Positions 23,993-32,507 are shown, counted from the first letter of the stretch. The stretch: 38,435 bases of DNA from Candidatus Gastranaerophilales bacterium (GCA_944324245.1 CALUVO010000017.1:1-38435); one strand, 5' to 3'. The notes: generated from the letters alone by a model not told the origin. A program made the numbers and translations.

Positions 23993-24873
23993 TATATTGA
24001 TACCTTAGGGATTTTTCTTAATTTCTTTTTTACGGGAATTTCAGAGTCATATACAACTTTTATGCCGTCACCAAGAATTCTCTTTACTTCTTTTATATCT
24101 CTTACCATTCTTCTTAATCCTTCAGGCTCAAGGCTGGCTGCTTGATCAGACCCCCACAAGGTTCTGTCAATAGTTATATGTCTTTCTACAGAATTTGCAC
24201 CAAGTTCTACTGACAATACAGAAGGTAAAAGTCCTTTTTCGTGTCCGCTATATCCTATAGGACAGCTGAATTCTTTCCTAAACTCTTCAATTACTCTTAG
24301 ATTAATTTCATTGTGTTCTGTTGGATAAGTAGATGTACAGTGAAAAATTATCAAATTATCTTCACCGAGTAATTTTACTGCGTGACGAATTTCTTGCATT
24401 GTACTCATACCTGTAGACAACAATACAGGTTTACCTGTAGATTTTACTTTATATAAGAATTCATCATCAGTAAGAAGAGCAGAAGCAACTTTATGGCATG
24501 GAACATCAAATTGTTCTATAAAGTCAACAGAATCTACATCCCAGCAGGAGGCAAACCACATTATTTTTTTTGATTTACAGTATTTATCAATTTCGCAATA
24601 ATCTTCGTAACTTAATTCTAATCCTAGTTTTAAATCTCTATTAGTACTGCCGTAATAATTAGGTCTGTATGTATCAAGTTCTTCAGGTGTATAGACTTTT
24701 GTAACTGTTCTCTTTTGAAATTTAACAGCATCACATCCGGCCATAACAGCTTCATCAATCATTTTTTTTGCTAAATCTATTGAACCGTTATGGTTTATTC
24801 CTATTTCTGCAATGATAAAGCATGGAAAATCATCGCCTACTGTTTTATTGCCAATAATTATATTATTTCTCAA
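23992..24873 (-). CDS. NeuB-family sialic/nonulosonic acid synthase
   Basis: Condenses phosphoenolpyruvate with an N-acyl-hexosamine or hexose (or its 6-phosphate) to give a nine-carbon acid. The barrel shows IAEIGINHNGS (catalytic Glu24), DAVKFQKR, KVASALLTDDEFL, LLSTGMSTMQEI, FHCTSTYPT and GYSGHEKG. At 293 aa it ends after the barrel and lacks the C-terminal SAF (antifreeze-like) domain of about 60 residues present in usual NeuB. The pairing with a phosphatase suggests a route through a 9-phosphate, as in the known KDN-9-phosphate synthase/phosphatase pair of Bacteroides thetaiotaomicron. The exact sugar is unknown. Confidence 0.88.
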   Translation of the reverse strand: MRNNIIIGNKTVGDDFPCFIIAEIGINHNGSIDLAKKMIDEAVMAGCDAVKFQKRTVTKVYTPEELDTYRPNYYGSTNRDLKLGLELSYEDYCEIDKYCKSKKIMWFASCWDVDSVDFIEQFDVPCHKVASALLTDDEFLYKVKSTGKPVLLSTGMSTMQEIRHAVKLLGEDNLIIFHCTSTYPTEHNEINLRVIEEFRKEFSCPIGYSGHEKGLLPSVLSVELGANSVERHITIDRTLWGSDQAASLEPEGLRRMVRDIKEVKRILGDGIKVVYDSEIPVKKKLRKIPKVSI

Positions 24874-24893
24874 AACAAGCTCCCGATATTGCT

Positions 24894-25388
24894 CTAATTT
24901 TTATATTTTCTATATAATTCGTCAATATTTGCTACTGTCTTTATTGAGTCAGCCTTACGCTCAATATTATCAGATAAAATTTCTGTATCTGATTCATCAG
25001 CAAAAGATTTTTTATCAAATTCTTTTAGAAGATTTATATGACTTGGGGTAGAACCAATAAGAAGAATTTTACCATCCATATCAATTGAATAAAGATAACG
25101 CTGCTGTCCGAGTGACATCGATTGAATTACAACAAACTGTTGATTTTGTTCTGATTTAGTTATTTTGCTAATTTTCTTTCTGTTTAGAAAATTAAGCTTT
25201 GTATAAACCCAGCCTGTAATATATATCAGCGCGATAACAAATATCATTGAAAGTACAAGATTCATAACACTTGGAATCCCGTAATCAGTTGACATTGATG
25301 CTCTCATTGCATCAGGCAGTGTTACTGCAACTGCAGTGTTATTTATCATCATTATAAAAACAAAAACAATAAGTAAGTTTTTTCTCAT
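24894..25388 (-). CDS. fliO: FliO-like flagellar export membrane protein
   Basis: FliO helps assemble the flagellar type III export gate. ATG 25388 is chosen because it begins a clear signal peptide (MRKNLLIVFVFIMMINNTAVA); an upstream GTG at 25418 lies near the likely transcript start. One membrane helix follows (about NLVLSMIFVIALIYITGWVY). The cytoplasmic domain shows the FliO pattern: FVVIQSMSLGQQRYLY, then GKILLIGSTPSHINLLKEF. The 164-aa length fits. No other flagellar gene is in the window. It is 20 nt from the neuB-like gene. A divergent non-flagellar FliO-domain protein is the alternative. Confidence 0.75.
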   Translation of the reverse strand: MRKNLLIVFVFIMMINNTAVAVTLPDAMRASMSTDYGIPSVMNLVLSMIFVIALIYITGWVYTKLNFLNRKKISKITKSEQNQQFVVIQSMSLGQQRYLYSIDMDGKILLIGSTPSHINLLKEFDKKSFADESDTEILSDNIERKADSIKTVANIDELYRKYKN

Positions 25389-25430
25389 GCCTATATAAAT
25401 CCCGTTAGACCTAAACACTATAATTCTTAT

Positions 25431-25460
25431 ATTTTACCACAAGAAAAATTTCTACTTCAA
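25431..25460 (-). promoter_or_regulatory. Candidate promoter of the fliO-lysC unit
   Basis: Minus strand TTGAAG (25460-25455), an 18-nt spacer and TAAAAT (25436-25431), upstream of fliO. Confidence 0.35.
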
Positions 25461-25561
25461 AAATATGAAATTATATAACACACTTTTAGTTTAAAGATTA
25501 ATCTGCCGATACAAACATATAGTGTCAAATATAATTAATTCTTTGTTAAAAGGAAAAGATA

Positions 25562-25774
25562 ATGTCTAATACGAGCATCCTATATCCTGCATTAATTTAT
25601 AAAAACAACAAAACTAATGTGTTTGTTGCTAACTGTCTTATAAAAAATTTCATTGGCTATGGGCAAAGTGAAGAAGCAGCAATTACAAATTTGGAGAATA
25701 TTTTAAATCGTTCTTCTAATGACTATCCAGTAAAAATAAAACCTGTTTACAAGTTTTTAACCAAGCTGATGTAA
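25562..25774 (+). CDS. HicB-like small protein
   Basis: A 70-aa protein with the HicB N-terminal fold pattern: LYPALIYKNNKTNVFVAN, then GYGQSEEAAITNLENIL, which matches the 'G-x-s-x-eeAi-n-e-l' core. AAGGA lies about 9 nt before the ATG. There is no adjacent HicA toxin and no C-terminal DNA-binding domain, so it is probably a stand-alone or relic HicB-like protein. Proteins of this kind are often antitoxins or orphan regulators; here the function is unknown. Confidence 0.65.
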   Translation: MSNTSILYPALIYKNNKTNVFVANCLIKNFIGYGQSEEAAITNLENILNRSSNDYPVKIKPVYKFLTKLM

Positions 25775-26020
25775 TATAATCTAATCTGGTATCGCAATTG
25801 TAGCCGTTTAATACCATAAATAGTATAATGAAAGCTTCGCATTTGATTTAGTTCTTCTCATAAAAGCAAATAAATATTGTTTTTATTCGATAGAATCTCT
25901 ATTTGAAATTGGCATTTAATCAACTTCTTAAAGAGTTTAAATTCACGTCATTGCCACTTTCGAAACAATTCACAGAATTGTTTTATTATGCAGAGATTAT
26001 CACGAATTTTCCTGAACAGC
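25775..26020. other. Intergenic stretch without supported gene
   Basis: AT-rich sequence between the HicB-like gene and the 55-residue gene. TGGTAT and ATACCA near 25790-25820 form a weak inverted repeat. A plus-strand open frame starting TTG 25903 crosses into the next gene but has no ribosome-binding site; I see nothing else. Confidence 0.4.
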
Positions 26021-26188
26021 TTATACAAGTATTAAATTTAGATTTTCACAAAACTTTAATGAAATATGGGGTAATTTCATATCAATTTTGGGTAGTTTAC
26101 AAATATTGTAAGTGTGCAGGCAAAGTGTTTTGTCATCATTGTTATTCTCTAAATAACAATAAGAATACTTTACATTTTTTTGTTCCAT
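26021..26188 (-). CDS. 55-residue small protein divergent from glnA
   Basis: A short gene supported by signals rather than homology. ATG 26188 is preceded by AGAGGGAG at the proper distance, and a good promoter lies at 26268-26296. The product begins MEQKNVKYSYCYLENNN and ends HISLKFCENLNLILV. It has four Cys, many Lys and no Arg, and no membrane segment. I do not recognise it. It diverges from glnA, a position reminiscent of small glutamine-synthetase-inactivating proteins of cyanobacteria (IF7/IF17), but no sequence similarity is visible and their functional Arg residues are absent. The promoter contains a near copy of the RHH tandem operator. Confidence 0.6.
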   Translation of the reverse strand: MEQKNVKYSYCYLENNNDDKTLCLHTYNICKLPKIDMKLPHISLKFCENLNLILV

Positions 26189-26267
26189 TGTGCTCCCTCT
26201 GTAATTTTCATTTCTTATTCTATTTCCTCTATATATATAAACAATTTTATGTAAAAAATATTGCGTT

Positions 26268-26296
26268 TATATATACTTATTGTTAAGAATTGTAAA
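26268..26296 (-). promoter_or_regulatory. Promoter of the 55-residue gene
   Basis: Minus strand TTTACA (26296-26291), a 17-nt spacer and TATATA (26273-26268). Start near 26261, leader of about 70 nt. Confidence 0.65.
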
Positions 26297-26297
26297 C
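26279..26297. promoter_or_regulatory. Tandem operator candidate, site 2
   Basis: ATTGTTAAG 26279-26287 and ATTGTAAAC 26289-26297, with the same 10-bp period as site 1 at 19470-19488. The first half is identical to site 1 (reverse complement) and the second matches 7 of 9. It fills the spacer and -35 of the minus-strand promoter and is 11 bp from the glnA -35. Confidence 0.55.
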
Positions 26298-26308
26298 TTG
26301 TTTTTTAC

Positions 26309-26337
26309 TTGACCAGCGTAAAACTGTATCAGATAAT
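26309..26337 (+). promoter_or_regulatory. glnA promoter
   Basis: TTGACC at 26309-26314, a 17-nt spacer and GATAAT at 26332-26337. The predicted start at about 26343-26345 coincides with the glnA ATG, and no ribosome-binding site is present, so the mRNA may be leaderless. Confidence 0.6.
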
Positions 26338-26359
26338 GATATTATGCTATCTGATACAG
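26324..26359. promoter_or_regulatory. 12-bp inverted repeat over the glnA -10 and start codon
   Basis: CTGTATCAGATA 26324-26335 and TATCTGATACAG 26348-26359 are exact reverse complements with a 12-nt spacer. Each half contains its own palindrome TATCNGATA (centres 26331 and 26352, 21 bp apart, two helical turns). It looks like a double operator. It does not fit the NtcA (GTA-N8-TAC) or GlnR (TGTNA-N7-TNACA) consensus. Confidence 0.65.
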
Positions 26360-27672
26360 AAATTAAAGATATACTTTTTTCAAATAAAATTAAAAATATT
26401 TTTTTGCAATTTATTGATATAAATGGCAAGATAAAAACTTTAAACCTGCCGACTAAACAAATTGATGATATATTGCAAAATAAAATTATGTTTGATGGAT
26501 CATCAATTAGCGGATTCAGAGTTAATGAAACAATGGATTTAAGATTATATCCGGATAAGTCAACTTTTTTAATCTTTCCTTTTAATTTTTCAAATTTACA
26601 TAATTCTGCACGTTTTATTTGTGATATTCATAATTCTGACGGTACACCATTTGCAGGCTGCCCGCGTGCAAATCTTAAAAAACTTATAAAAAATACGCTT
26701 AACACAAAATACAGAATGAATATTGGACCGGAAATCGAATTTTTCTTATTTAAAATCGATAATAACAACAATATTTTACAATCAAAACAGGAATCAACCG
26801 GCTATTATGATGTAAATAGAAGCAATAAATATGATGAAGCACTTATAAATATTTTACTTGCTCTACAGAAAATGGAATTTGACATAGATGCACTTCATCA
26901 CGAAGGAGCACCTTTTCAGCATGAAATAGATCTGGGCTATAATGATATTCTAAAAACAGCTGATAATATTATTACTTTCAAATTTGTAACTAAAATTATA
27001 GCTGATTATTTCGGATTCAAAGCATCGTTTATGCCCAAACCAATATACGGGCAAAATGGTTCAGGGTTACATCTTAATATTTCTCTGACAGATTCGAGAG
27101 GGAACAATTTATTTTTTGATGAATCTGATAAAAATAAACTTTCGGGATACGCCTATTCTTCTATTGGCGCCTTATTAAAAAACATAAAAGGAATAACGGC
27201 TGTTTTAAATCCTACAATTAACAGCTATAAAAGGCTTGTGAAAGATTATGAAGCGCCAATATATATAGTATGGTCAGCAGTTACAAGAAGTGCACTTATA
27301 AGAATCCCTTCAAACAAAGGCGCTTCAACAAGACTTGAGCTCAGGTCACCAGATGCAGCTGCCAACCCCTATCTTGCTTTTGCCGTTATACTGCAAACTT
27401 GTCTTGATGGTATAAGAAAAAATGTTGAGCCACCTGCACCTATTGAGAAGAATCTGTTTTTATTATCAGCTAATGAAATTAAACAACGAAAAATTAAATC
27501 GCTGCCCAGAAATCTATTTACATCATTAGAAGAATTCGAAAAGAGTATGGTATCAAAAACTGCACTGGGAGATTATATTTTTAATGAATTTTTGAACTCA
27601 AAAAGAATTGAGTGGAATGAATACAGAAAACAAGTTACACCATGGGAAATTGAAAAATATCTTGATGTTTAA
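26344..27672 (+). CDS. glnA: Glutamine synthetase, type I
   Basis: Makes glutamine from glutamate, ammonia and ATP, the main entry of ammonium into metabolism; type I enzymes are dodecamers. The 442-aa length matches the short GSI-alpha group. Motifs: FDGSSISGF (50-58), GPEIEFFLF (128-136, metal Glu), HHEGAPFQHEID (from 185), PKPIYGQNGSGLH, NPTINSYKRLV, RSALIRIPSN and RLELRSPDAAANPY. No adenylylation-type site (NLYDLP) is seen, so control by adenylylation is not expected. A gap of 60 nt without a terminator leads to the GltD-like gene, so both may be one unit. The start region is unusual (see the overlapping operator). Confidence 0.95.
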   Translation: MLSDTEIKDILFSNKIKNIFLQFIDINGKIKTLNLPTKQIDDILQNKIMFDGSSISGFRVNETMDLRLYPDKSTFLIFPFNFSNLHNSARFICDIHNSDGTPFAGCPRANLKKLIKNTLNTKYRMNIGPEIEFFLFKIDNNNNILQSKQESTGYYDVNRSNKYDEALINILLALQKMEFDIDALHHEGAPFQHEIDLGYNDILKTADNIITFKFVTKIIADYFGFKASFMPKPIYGQNGSGLHLNISLTDSRGNNLFFDESDKNKLSGYAYSSIGALLKNIKGITAVLNPTINSYKRLVKDYEAPIYIVWSAVTRSALIRIPSNKGASTRLELRSPDAAANPYLAFAVILQTCLDGIRKNVEPPAPIEKNLFLLSANEIKQRKIKSLPRNLFTSLEEFEKSMVSKTALGDYIFNEFLNSKRIEWNEYRKQVTPWEIEKYLDV

Positions 27673-27732
27673 TGATTGTATTTATATATTATAATTTAAT
27701 AGTGAATTATGGATAAATAATGGAGAATCTAC

Positions 27733-29115
27733 ATGGAAAGAGCAGACAGACAACATCCCGTTGAACAGGATCCACAGATAAGAAGAACAAATTTTGATGC
27801 TGTAGAAAGCAATTTTACGGATGAACAAGCTGCAAAAGAAGCTTCGAGATGTCTACACTGTAAAAATGCAAAATGTGTTCAGGGCTGTCCTGTAAATATA
27901 CAAATTCCTGACTTTATTGCTGCAGTGAAAGGCGGTGATATAGAAAAGGCCGGTGTTATAATCAGAGAAACCAGCATGCTGCCTTCTGTCTGCGGTCGTG
28001 TTTGTCCTCAGGAACGCCAGTGCGAAGGCAACTGTATACTGGGTATAAAAAGTAAACCGGTAGCAATAGGTGCTCTAGAACGATATGTCGGCGATAAAAC
28101 AGACGCAAAAACTGGTGAAATAAAAGATAACGGTAAAAAAGTTGCGATTGTTGGTTCCGGATGTGCTGGAATCACAGCAGCAGCAGATTTGAGAAAAGCA
28201 GGTTATGATGTTACTGTTTTTGAAGCGCTGCATGAACTGGGAGGTGTTTTAAGATACGGTATTCCTCCATTCAGACTTCCAAGAACAGTTCTGGATAGAG
28301 AAATAGACGGATTAAAAAATATTGGTGTTAAATTTGAAAAAAATGTCATAGTTGGCAAATCTATAACTATTAACCAGTTAAAAGATGATGGATTTGATGC
28401 TATTTTTCTGTGTTCAGGTGCCGGTTTACCTAAAATGATGCATATACCAGGTGAAAATCTTAACGGAGTATACAGTGCAAATGAGTTTTTAACAAGAGTT
28501 AATCTGATGCATGCCAATGAAGAATCAACTCCGACTCCTCTAAAAGTGGGTGAAAAAGTTGCGGTAATTGGCGGTGGTAATGTTGCTATGGATGCGGCAA
28601 GGACTGCAGTAAGAGTCGGTTATAAAGAAGTATTTATTGCCTATAGACGTACAGAAGCAGAACTTCCAGCAAGACTTGAAGAAATCAGGCATGCTAAAGA
28701 AGAAGGTGTTGTATTTAAGTTCTTGCATGCTCCGTCAGAAATAATCGGGCAGGATGGCTATGTAAAGGCGATGAAATTCGACATAATGGAGCTTGGTGCA
28801 CCTGATGAATCAGGAAGAAGACGACCAGTTCCGACAGGTGAATCAGTTACAATTGAGCTTGATGCTATTATTGTTGCTCTGGGTACAGGCCCGAACCCTA
28901 TCATACAATCTTCTGCTCAAAAAGAAGGTTTGAACTTAGAAACCAATAATAAAGGCTATATTATAGTTGATAAAGATACGGGTGAAACATCTATCCCGAG
29001 TGTTTATGCAGGCGGTGACGTTGCCCCTACAGGTGAATCCAATGCTATCAATGCAATGGGAGCAGGGAAACGGGCAGCAAAAGCTATTGATGAATATCTT
29101 AAGACAGCAAAGTAA
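27733..29115 (+). CDS. GltD-type NADPH oxidoreductase (glutamate synthase small-subunit family)
   Basis: A 460-aa FeS-flavoprotein that passes electrons from NAD(P)H. N-terminal cysteines 40, 43, 48, 52 and 87, 91, 97, 101 (for example CKNAKCVQGCP and CGRVCPQERQCEGNC) bind two clusters. FAD motif VAIVGSGCAG (from 137), NADPH motif VAVIGGGNVAMDAART, and VYAGGDVAP near the end are typical. Next to glnA, a glutamate-synthase role completing the GS-GOGAT cycle is likely. The same family includes NfnB/ferredoxin:NADP oxidoreductase, and no large GltB or NfnA gene is in the window. GGAG precedes the ATG. Confidence 0.85.
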   Translation: MERADRQHPVEQDPQIRRTNFDAVESNFTDEQAAKEASRCLHCKNAKCVQGCPVNIQIPDFIAAVKGGDIEKAGVIIRETSMLPSVCGRVCPQERQCEGNCILGIKSKPVAIGALERYVGDKTDAKTGEIKDNGKKVAIVGSGCAGITAAADLRKAGYDVTVFEALHELGGVLRYGIPPFRLPRTVLDREIDGLKNIGVKFEKNVIVGKSITINQLKDDGFDAIFLCSGAGLPKMMHIPGENLNGVYSANEFLTRVNLMHANEESTPTPLKVGEKVAVIGGGNVAMDAARTAVRVGYKEVFIAYRRTEAELPARLEEIRHAKEEGVVFKFLHAPSEIIGQDGYVKAMKFDIMELGAPDESGRRRPVPTGESVTIELDAIIVALGTGPNPIIQSSAQKEGLNLETNNKGYIIVDKDTGETSIPSVYAGGDVAPTGESNAINAMGAGKRAAKAIDEYLKTAK

Positions 29116-29150
29116 TTTATTTTAACTTAAGATTAAGTTTGATATCATAA

Positions 29151-29182
29151 AAAAATAACTCCGGTTTTCGGAGTTATTTTTT
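29151..29182. terminator. Bidirectional terminator between GltD-like and clpX
   Basis: AAAAATAACTCCG 29151-29163 and CGGAGTTATTTTT 29169-29181 form a 13-bp stem around GTTTT. T-runs on both strands allow it to end both converging units. Confidence 0.9.
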
Positions 29183-29195
29183 TATTAAAGGATTA

Positions 29196-30518
29196 TTAAG
29201 CAATTTCTTCGTGTGTTTCTGTTTCGGTTTCAGTTTGTTTTTGCGGAAGTTTAATAAGTTCTGCAACATTATCTCTTTTCTTCACCATTTCTGCTGTTAC
29301 TGTAAACTCGTGAACATTTTCATGTGAAGGAACTTCGTACATAATGTTGAGCATAAGCTCTTCAACAATAGAGCGCAGAGCACGCGCGCCGGTTTTACGT
29401 TTGATTGCTTCTTTTGCAATCAAATCAATAGCCTCAGGCTCAAATTTAAGCTCAACATTATCCATTTTTAAAAGGCATTGATACTGCTTGATAATAGCAT
29501 TCTTAGGTTCAGTTAAAATCATTTTTAATGTTGCTTCATCGAGCTGGTCAAGTACCGCATATATCGGAACACGTCCGATAAATTCAGGAATTAAACCAAA
29601 TTTCAGCAAATCTTCTGGCTGTAATTTTTTGAGCATTTTTTGTGCGGCAATTTCTTTTTCAGCAGCCGTAGCAGGTGCTTTGGCACCAAAACCTAGAGAA
29701 GTACCTTCGCCGGCTCTTCTCTCAACAATTTTATCCAGTCCAACAAATGCACCGCCTACAATAAACAAAATATTCTTTGTATCAATCTGTATAAATTCCT
29801 GATGAGGATGCTTCCTGCCGCCCTGTGGAGGCACATTTGCAACAGTACCTTCTATCATTTTTAAAAGTGCCTGTTGTACGCCTTCTCCTGAAACGTCTCT
29901 TGTTATGCTCGGGTTTTCTGATTTTCTTGCTATTTTATCGATTTCGTCAATATAGATAATACCTCTTTCAGCTTTTTGCGCATCGAAATCAGCACTCTGA
30001 TACAGCCTGAGCAAGATATTCTCTACATCATCACCAACATAACCTGCTTCTGTTAATGTTGTTGCATCAGCAACTGCAAAAGGTACATCCAGCATTTTTG
30101 CCAGAGTTTGTGCGAGCAGAGTTTTACCGGAACCTGTAGGACCTACAAGAAGTATATTGCTCTTTTGTATTTCAATACCTGTAGAGTCCTTTTCTGTTGT
30201 ATTATGGGCAATTCTTTTGTAATGATTATAAACAGCAACAGAAAGCACTTTTTTAGCATCATCCTGTCCGACTATATGCTGATCAAGATATGCCTTAATT
30301 TCATGGGGTTTGGGAACAGATGAAATATCAGCATCTTTATGCTCTTCTTTTTCACCCTTTTCTTTGTTTTCAAAAAATTCTTCATCCAAAATTTCGTTGC
30401 ATAATTCAACGCATTCATCGCAAATATATACTTCAGGACCGGCAATAAGTTTTTTTACCTGATCTTGAGTTTTTCCGCAAAATGAACATTTTAGACGGCT
30501 GTCATCATGTTTAACCAT
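29196..30518 (-). CDS. clpX: ATP-dependent Clp protease ATP-binding subunit ClpX
   Basis: AAA+ hexamer that unfolds substrates and feeds them to ClpP. The 440-aa protein has the N-terminal zinc-binding domain (Cys11, Cys14, Cys33, Cys36: CSFC and CDEC). Walker A is GPTGSGKT (126-133) and Walker B is IIYIDEID (Asp191-Glu192). [11 protein letters not shown] and ERRAGEGTS are also present. It lies 29 nt after clpP, in the common tig-clpP-clpX order. An acidic/Lys-rich linker (about 47-65) and a Glu/Thr-rich tail are slightly longer than usual. Confidence 0.98.
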   Translation of the reverse strand: MVKHDDSRLKCSFCGKTQDQVKKLIAGPEVYICDECVELCNEILDEEFFENKEKGEKEEHKDADISSVPKPHEIKAYLDQHIVGQDDAKKVLSVAVYNHYKRIAHNTTEKDSTGIEIQKSNILLVGPTGSGKTLLAQTLAKMLDVPFAVADATTLTEAGYVGDDVENILLRLYQSADFDAQKAERGIIYIDEIDKIARKSENPSITRDVSGEGVQQALLKMIEGTVANVPPQGGRKHPHQEFIQIDTKNILFIVGGAFVGLDKIVERRAGEGTSLGFGAKAPATAAEKEIAAQKMLKKLQPEDLLKFGLIPEFIGRVPIYAVLDQLDEATLKMILTEPKNAIIKQYQCLLKMDNVELKFEPEAIDLIAKEAIKRKTGARALRSIVEELMLNIMYEVPSHENVHEFTVTAEMVKKRDNVAELIKLPQKQTETETETHEEIA

Positions 30519-30547
30519 TACATTTCTCCTATTTTTTGCCGGATAAT

Positions 30548-31147
30548 CTATTCGGCTTTCGGATGTTTATCCATAGAAATAACTTTATCAATCATACCGT
30601 ACTCAAGAGCTTCTTCGGGTGTCATAATATAGTCTCTGTCAGTATCTTTTTCAATTTTTTTAATAGATTGTCCGGTATTAGCAGCTAAAATTTCATTCAA
30701 TGCTTTTTTGATTCTTAAAATTTCAGCAGCTTGAATTTCGATATCCGTTGCCTGACCTTGAGCACCACCTAAAGGTTGGTGAATAAGCACTCTTGAATGC
30801 GGCAGCGCAAGTCTTTTGCCTTTTGTTCCGGATGAAAGCAAAAATGCACCCATAGATGCAGCCTGCCCGAGACATATAGTGGATACATCAGAGCGAATGT
30901 GCTGCATTGTATCATAGATTGCAAAACCAGCAGTCACACTGCCACCTGGTGAATTGATATAGAGCATAATGTCTTTTTCCGGATTTTCTGAATCCAAAAG
31001 AAGCATCTGAGCTACTACCAAATTTGCTACCATGTCATCAATCGGTGTTCCCAAAAAGATGATTCTTTCTCTAAGTAATCTTGAAAATATATCAAATGCA
31101 CGTTCTCCACGGCTTGATTGTTCTACTACTGTTGGTACAAAGCTCAT
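30548..31147 (-). CDS. clpP: ATP-dependent Clp protease proteolytic subunit ClpP
   Basis: Serine protease forming a double heptameric ring. The 199-aa protein has the catalytic triad Ser98 (GQAASMGA), His123 (VLIHQPLGG) and Asp172 (TDRDYIM). The NSPGGSV oxyanion-hole motif is present. The N-terminus [16 protein letters not shown] is typical, and the initial residues would be self-processed. It is preceded by tig (52 nt) and followed by clpX, forming one unit for folding and degradation. Confidence 0.98.
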   Translation of the reverse strand: MSFVPTVVEQSSRGERAFDIFSRLLRERIIFLGTPIDDMVANLVVAQMLLLDSENPEKDIMLYINSPGGSVTAGFAIYDTMQHIRSDVSTICLGQAASMGAFLLSSGTKGKRLALPHSRVLIHQPLGGAQGQATDIEIQAAEILRIKKALNEILAANTGQSIKKIEKDTDRDYIMTPEEALEYGMIDKVISMDKHPKAE

Positions 31148-31199
31148 ATTGTTGCCCTTTCGTTTTCTGTTTGTTAATACTAATTACTATTATTATAAT

Positions 31200-32507
31200 C
31201 TACTTTTTTGCTTCTGCAACGAACTCAATCTTGTTGTTATCCAGCAGGAATCTTGTAACTTTTTGTGTTAACGCTTGTTGTGTTAATGACTGAATCATTA
31301 CAGGATTTTTTGATATTTCTTTAAATATAGTACCTTTGTCAGTCTGATACATCGTAGCCAGTTCACCTAATTTTTGTTCCAAATCCTGTGGTGTAACCTG
31401 AATATTTTCAAGTAGTGCAATTTCAGACATCATTAATGAGTTTTTAATTCTGTTCAATGCTTCAGCTTTTAATTCTTCATCAATTTTTTCGGGACCGTCT
31501 TTTTTCAAAACATCAGCCCAGTTTGCACCGGATTGCGCAACTTTTTGTTTAAAATCAGCAATAAGTGCCTGCTTTTCTCTTTCAATCATTGTTGGTTGCA
31601 CATCAACAGACATTTTTGACAGTATAGCTTCAAAAAGTTTTTGTGCACTTCTCTTGTCGTTTTCTACTTTAGCTGTGTCATCAAGATACTTCTGAATATC
31701 AGCTTTTAATTCATCAACGGTTTTAAAATTACCTACTTTTTTAGCAAGTTCGTCATTTAATTCAGGCTTAACTTTTTCTTTGATTTCATTGATTTTAATT
31801 TTAAATTGCGCAGGTTTTCCGTTTAATTTTTCATCATGGTAATTTTCCGGGAAAGTTACGTCAATTGTAAATTCTTCATCCTTTTTGTGTCCAACAAGCT
31901 GCTCAGCAAAACCAGGTATAAAATTGCTGTGTTCTAAATCAAGCATATAATTTTTTGCAGCCCCGCCTTTAATAAGTTCGCCGTCAACACTGCCCTCAAA
32001 ATCCATCATTACAACGTCTTTATCTGTTGTTACTCTGTCATCAGCTGTTTTAAGTGTTGTGAATTTTTCCAATAAATCACCAATTTCTTTATCCATAGCA
32101 TTATCTGGTGTTTTGTATTCTTCAACCTGTATATTTAAATCTTTATACTGTTCAAATTTTACTTCAGGTTTCAATTCAACTTTAGCTACTACTGTAACTG
32201 GCTTCCCTATTTCAAAATTATATGATTCAACAGCTGGTTCAGTTATAACAGTTAAATTATTATCTTTAATTGCTGTTGAAAAAGCATTTGGCAATAAATA
32301 TTCCAAAACATCGTGTTTAATTGTTTCTGCACCAATATTTTTTTCTAAAATAGCTCTCGGCGCTTTACCTTTTCTAAAACCAGGTATATTTACTCTTTGA
32401 GCTAATCTTTTACAAGCTTTATTATATTCTTTTTCTGCTGTGTCAGCATCAATTTCTATATCAAGTTTTACAATATTGTTTTCTAATTTTTCGACTGTAG
32501 TTTTCAT
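31200..32507 (-). CDS. tig: Trigger factor
   Basis: Ribosome-bound chaperone and peptidyl-prolyl isomerase that meets nascent chains. The 435-aa protein has the N-terminal ribosome-binding domain with NIPGFRKGKAPRAIL (the ribosome-contact loop normally reads GFRxGK). The FKBP-type domain lies at about 150-240 (MDFEGSVDGELIKGG, FIPGFAEQLVGHK), and the helical C-terminal arms follow. AAGGA lies 8-9 nt before the ATG. First gene of tig-clpP-clpX. Confidence 0.97.
   Translation of the reverse strand: MKTTVEKLENNIVKLDIEIDADTAEKEYNKACKRLAQRVNIPGFRKGKAPRAILEKNIGAETIKHDVLEYLLPNAFSTAIKDNNLTVITEPAVESYNFEIGKPVTVVAKVELKPEVKFEQYKDLNIQVEEYKTPDNAMDKEIGDLLEKFTTLKTADDRVTTDKDVVMMDFEGSVDGELIKGGAAKNYMLDLEHSNFIPGFAEQLVGHKKDEEFTIDVTFPENYHDEKLNGKPAQFKIKINEIKEKVKPELNDELAKKVGNFKTVDELKADIQKYLDDTAKVENDKRSAQKLFEAILSKMSVDVQPTMIEREKQALIADFKQKVAQSGANWADVLKKDGPEKIDEELKAEALNRIKNSLMMSEIALLENIQVTPQDLEQKLGELATMYQTDKGTIFKEISKNPVMIQSLTQQALTQKVTRFLLDNNKIEFVAEAKK

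Noticed and set aside
25903..26286. 127-codon plus-strand frame upstream of glnA
   Set aside because: It starts at TTG without ribosome-binding site, ends in a low-complexity hydrophobic/aromatic run, and overlaps the better supported 55-residue gene on the other strand.
26309..26337. Cyanobacterial NtcA-controlled glnA promoter
   Set aside because: No GTA-N8-TAC site at the right distance from the -10 was found.
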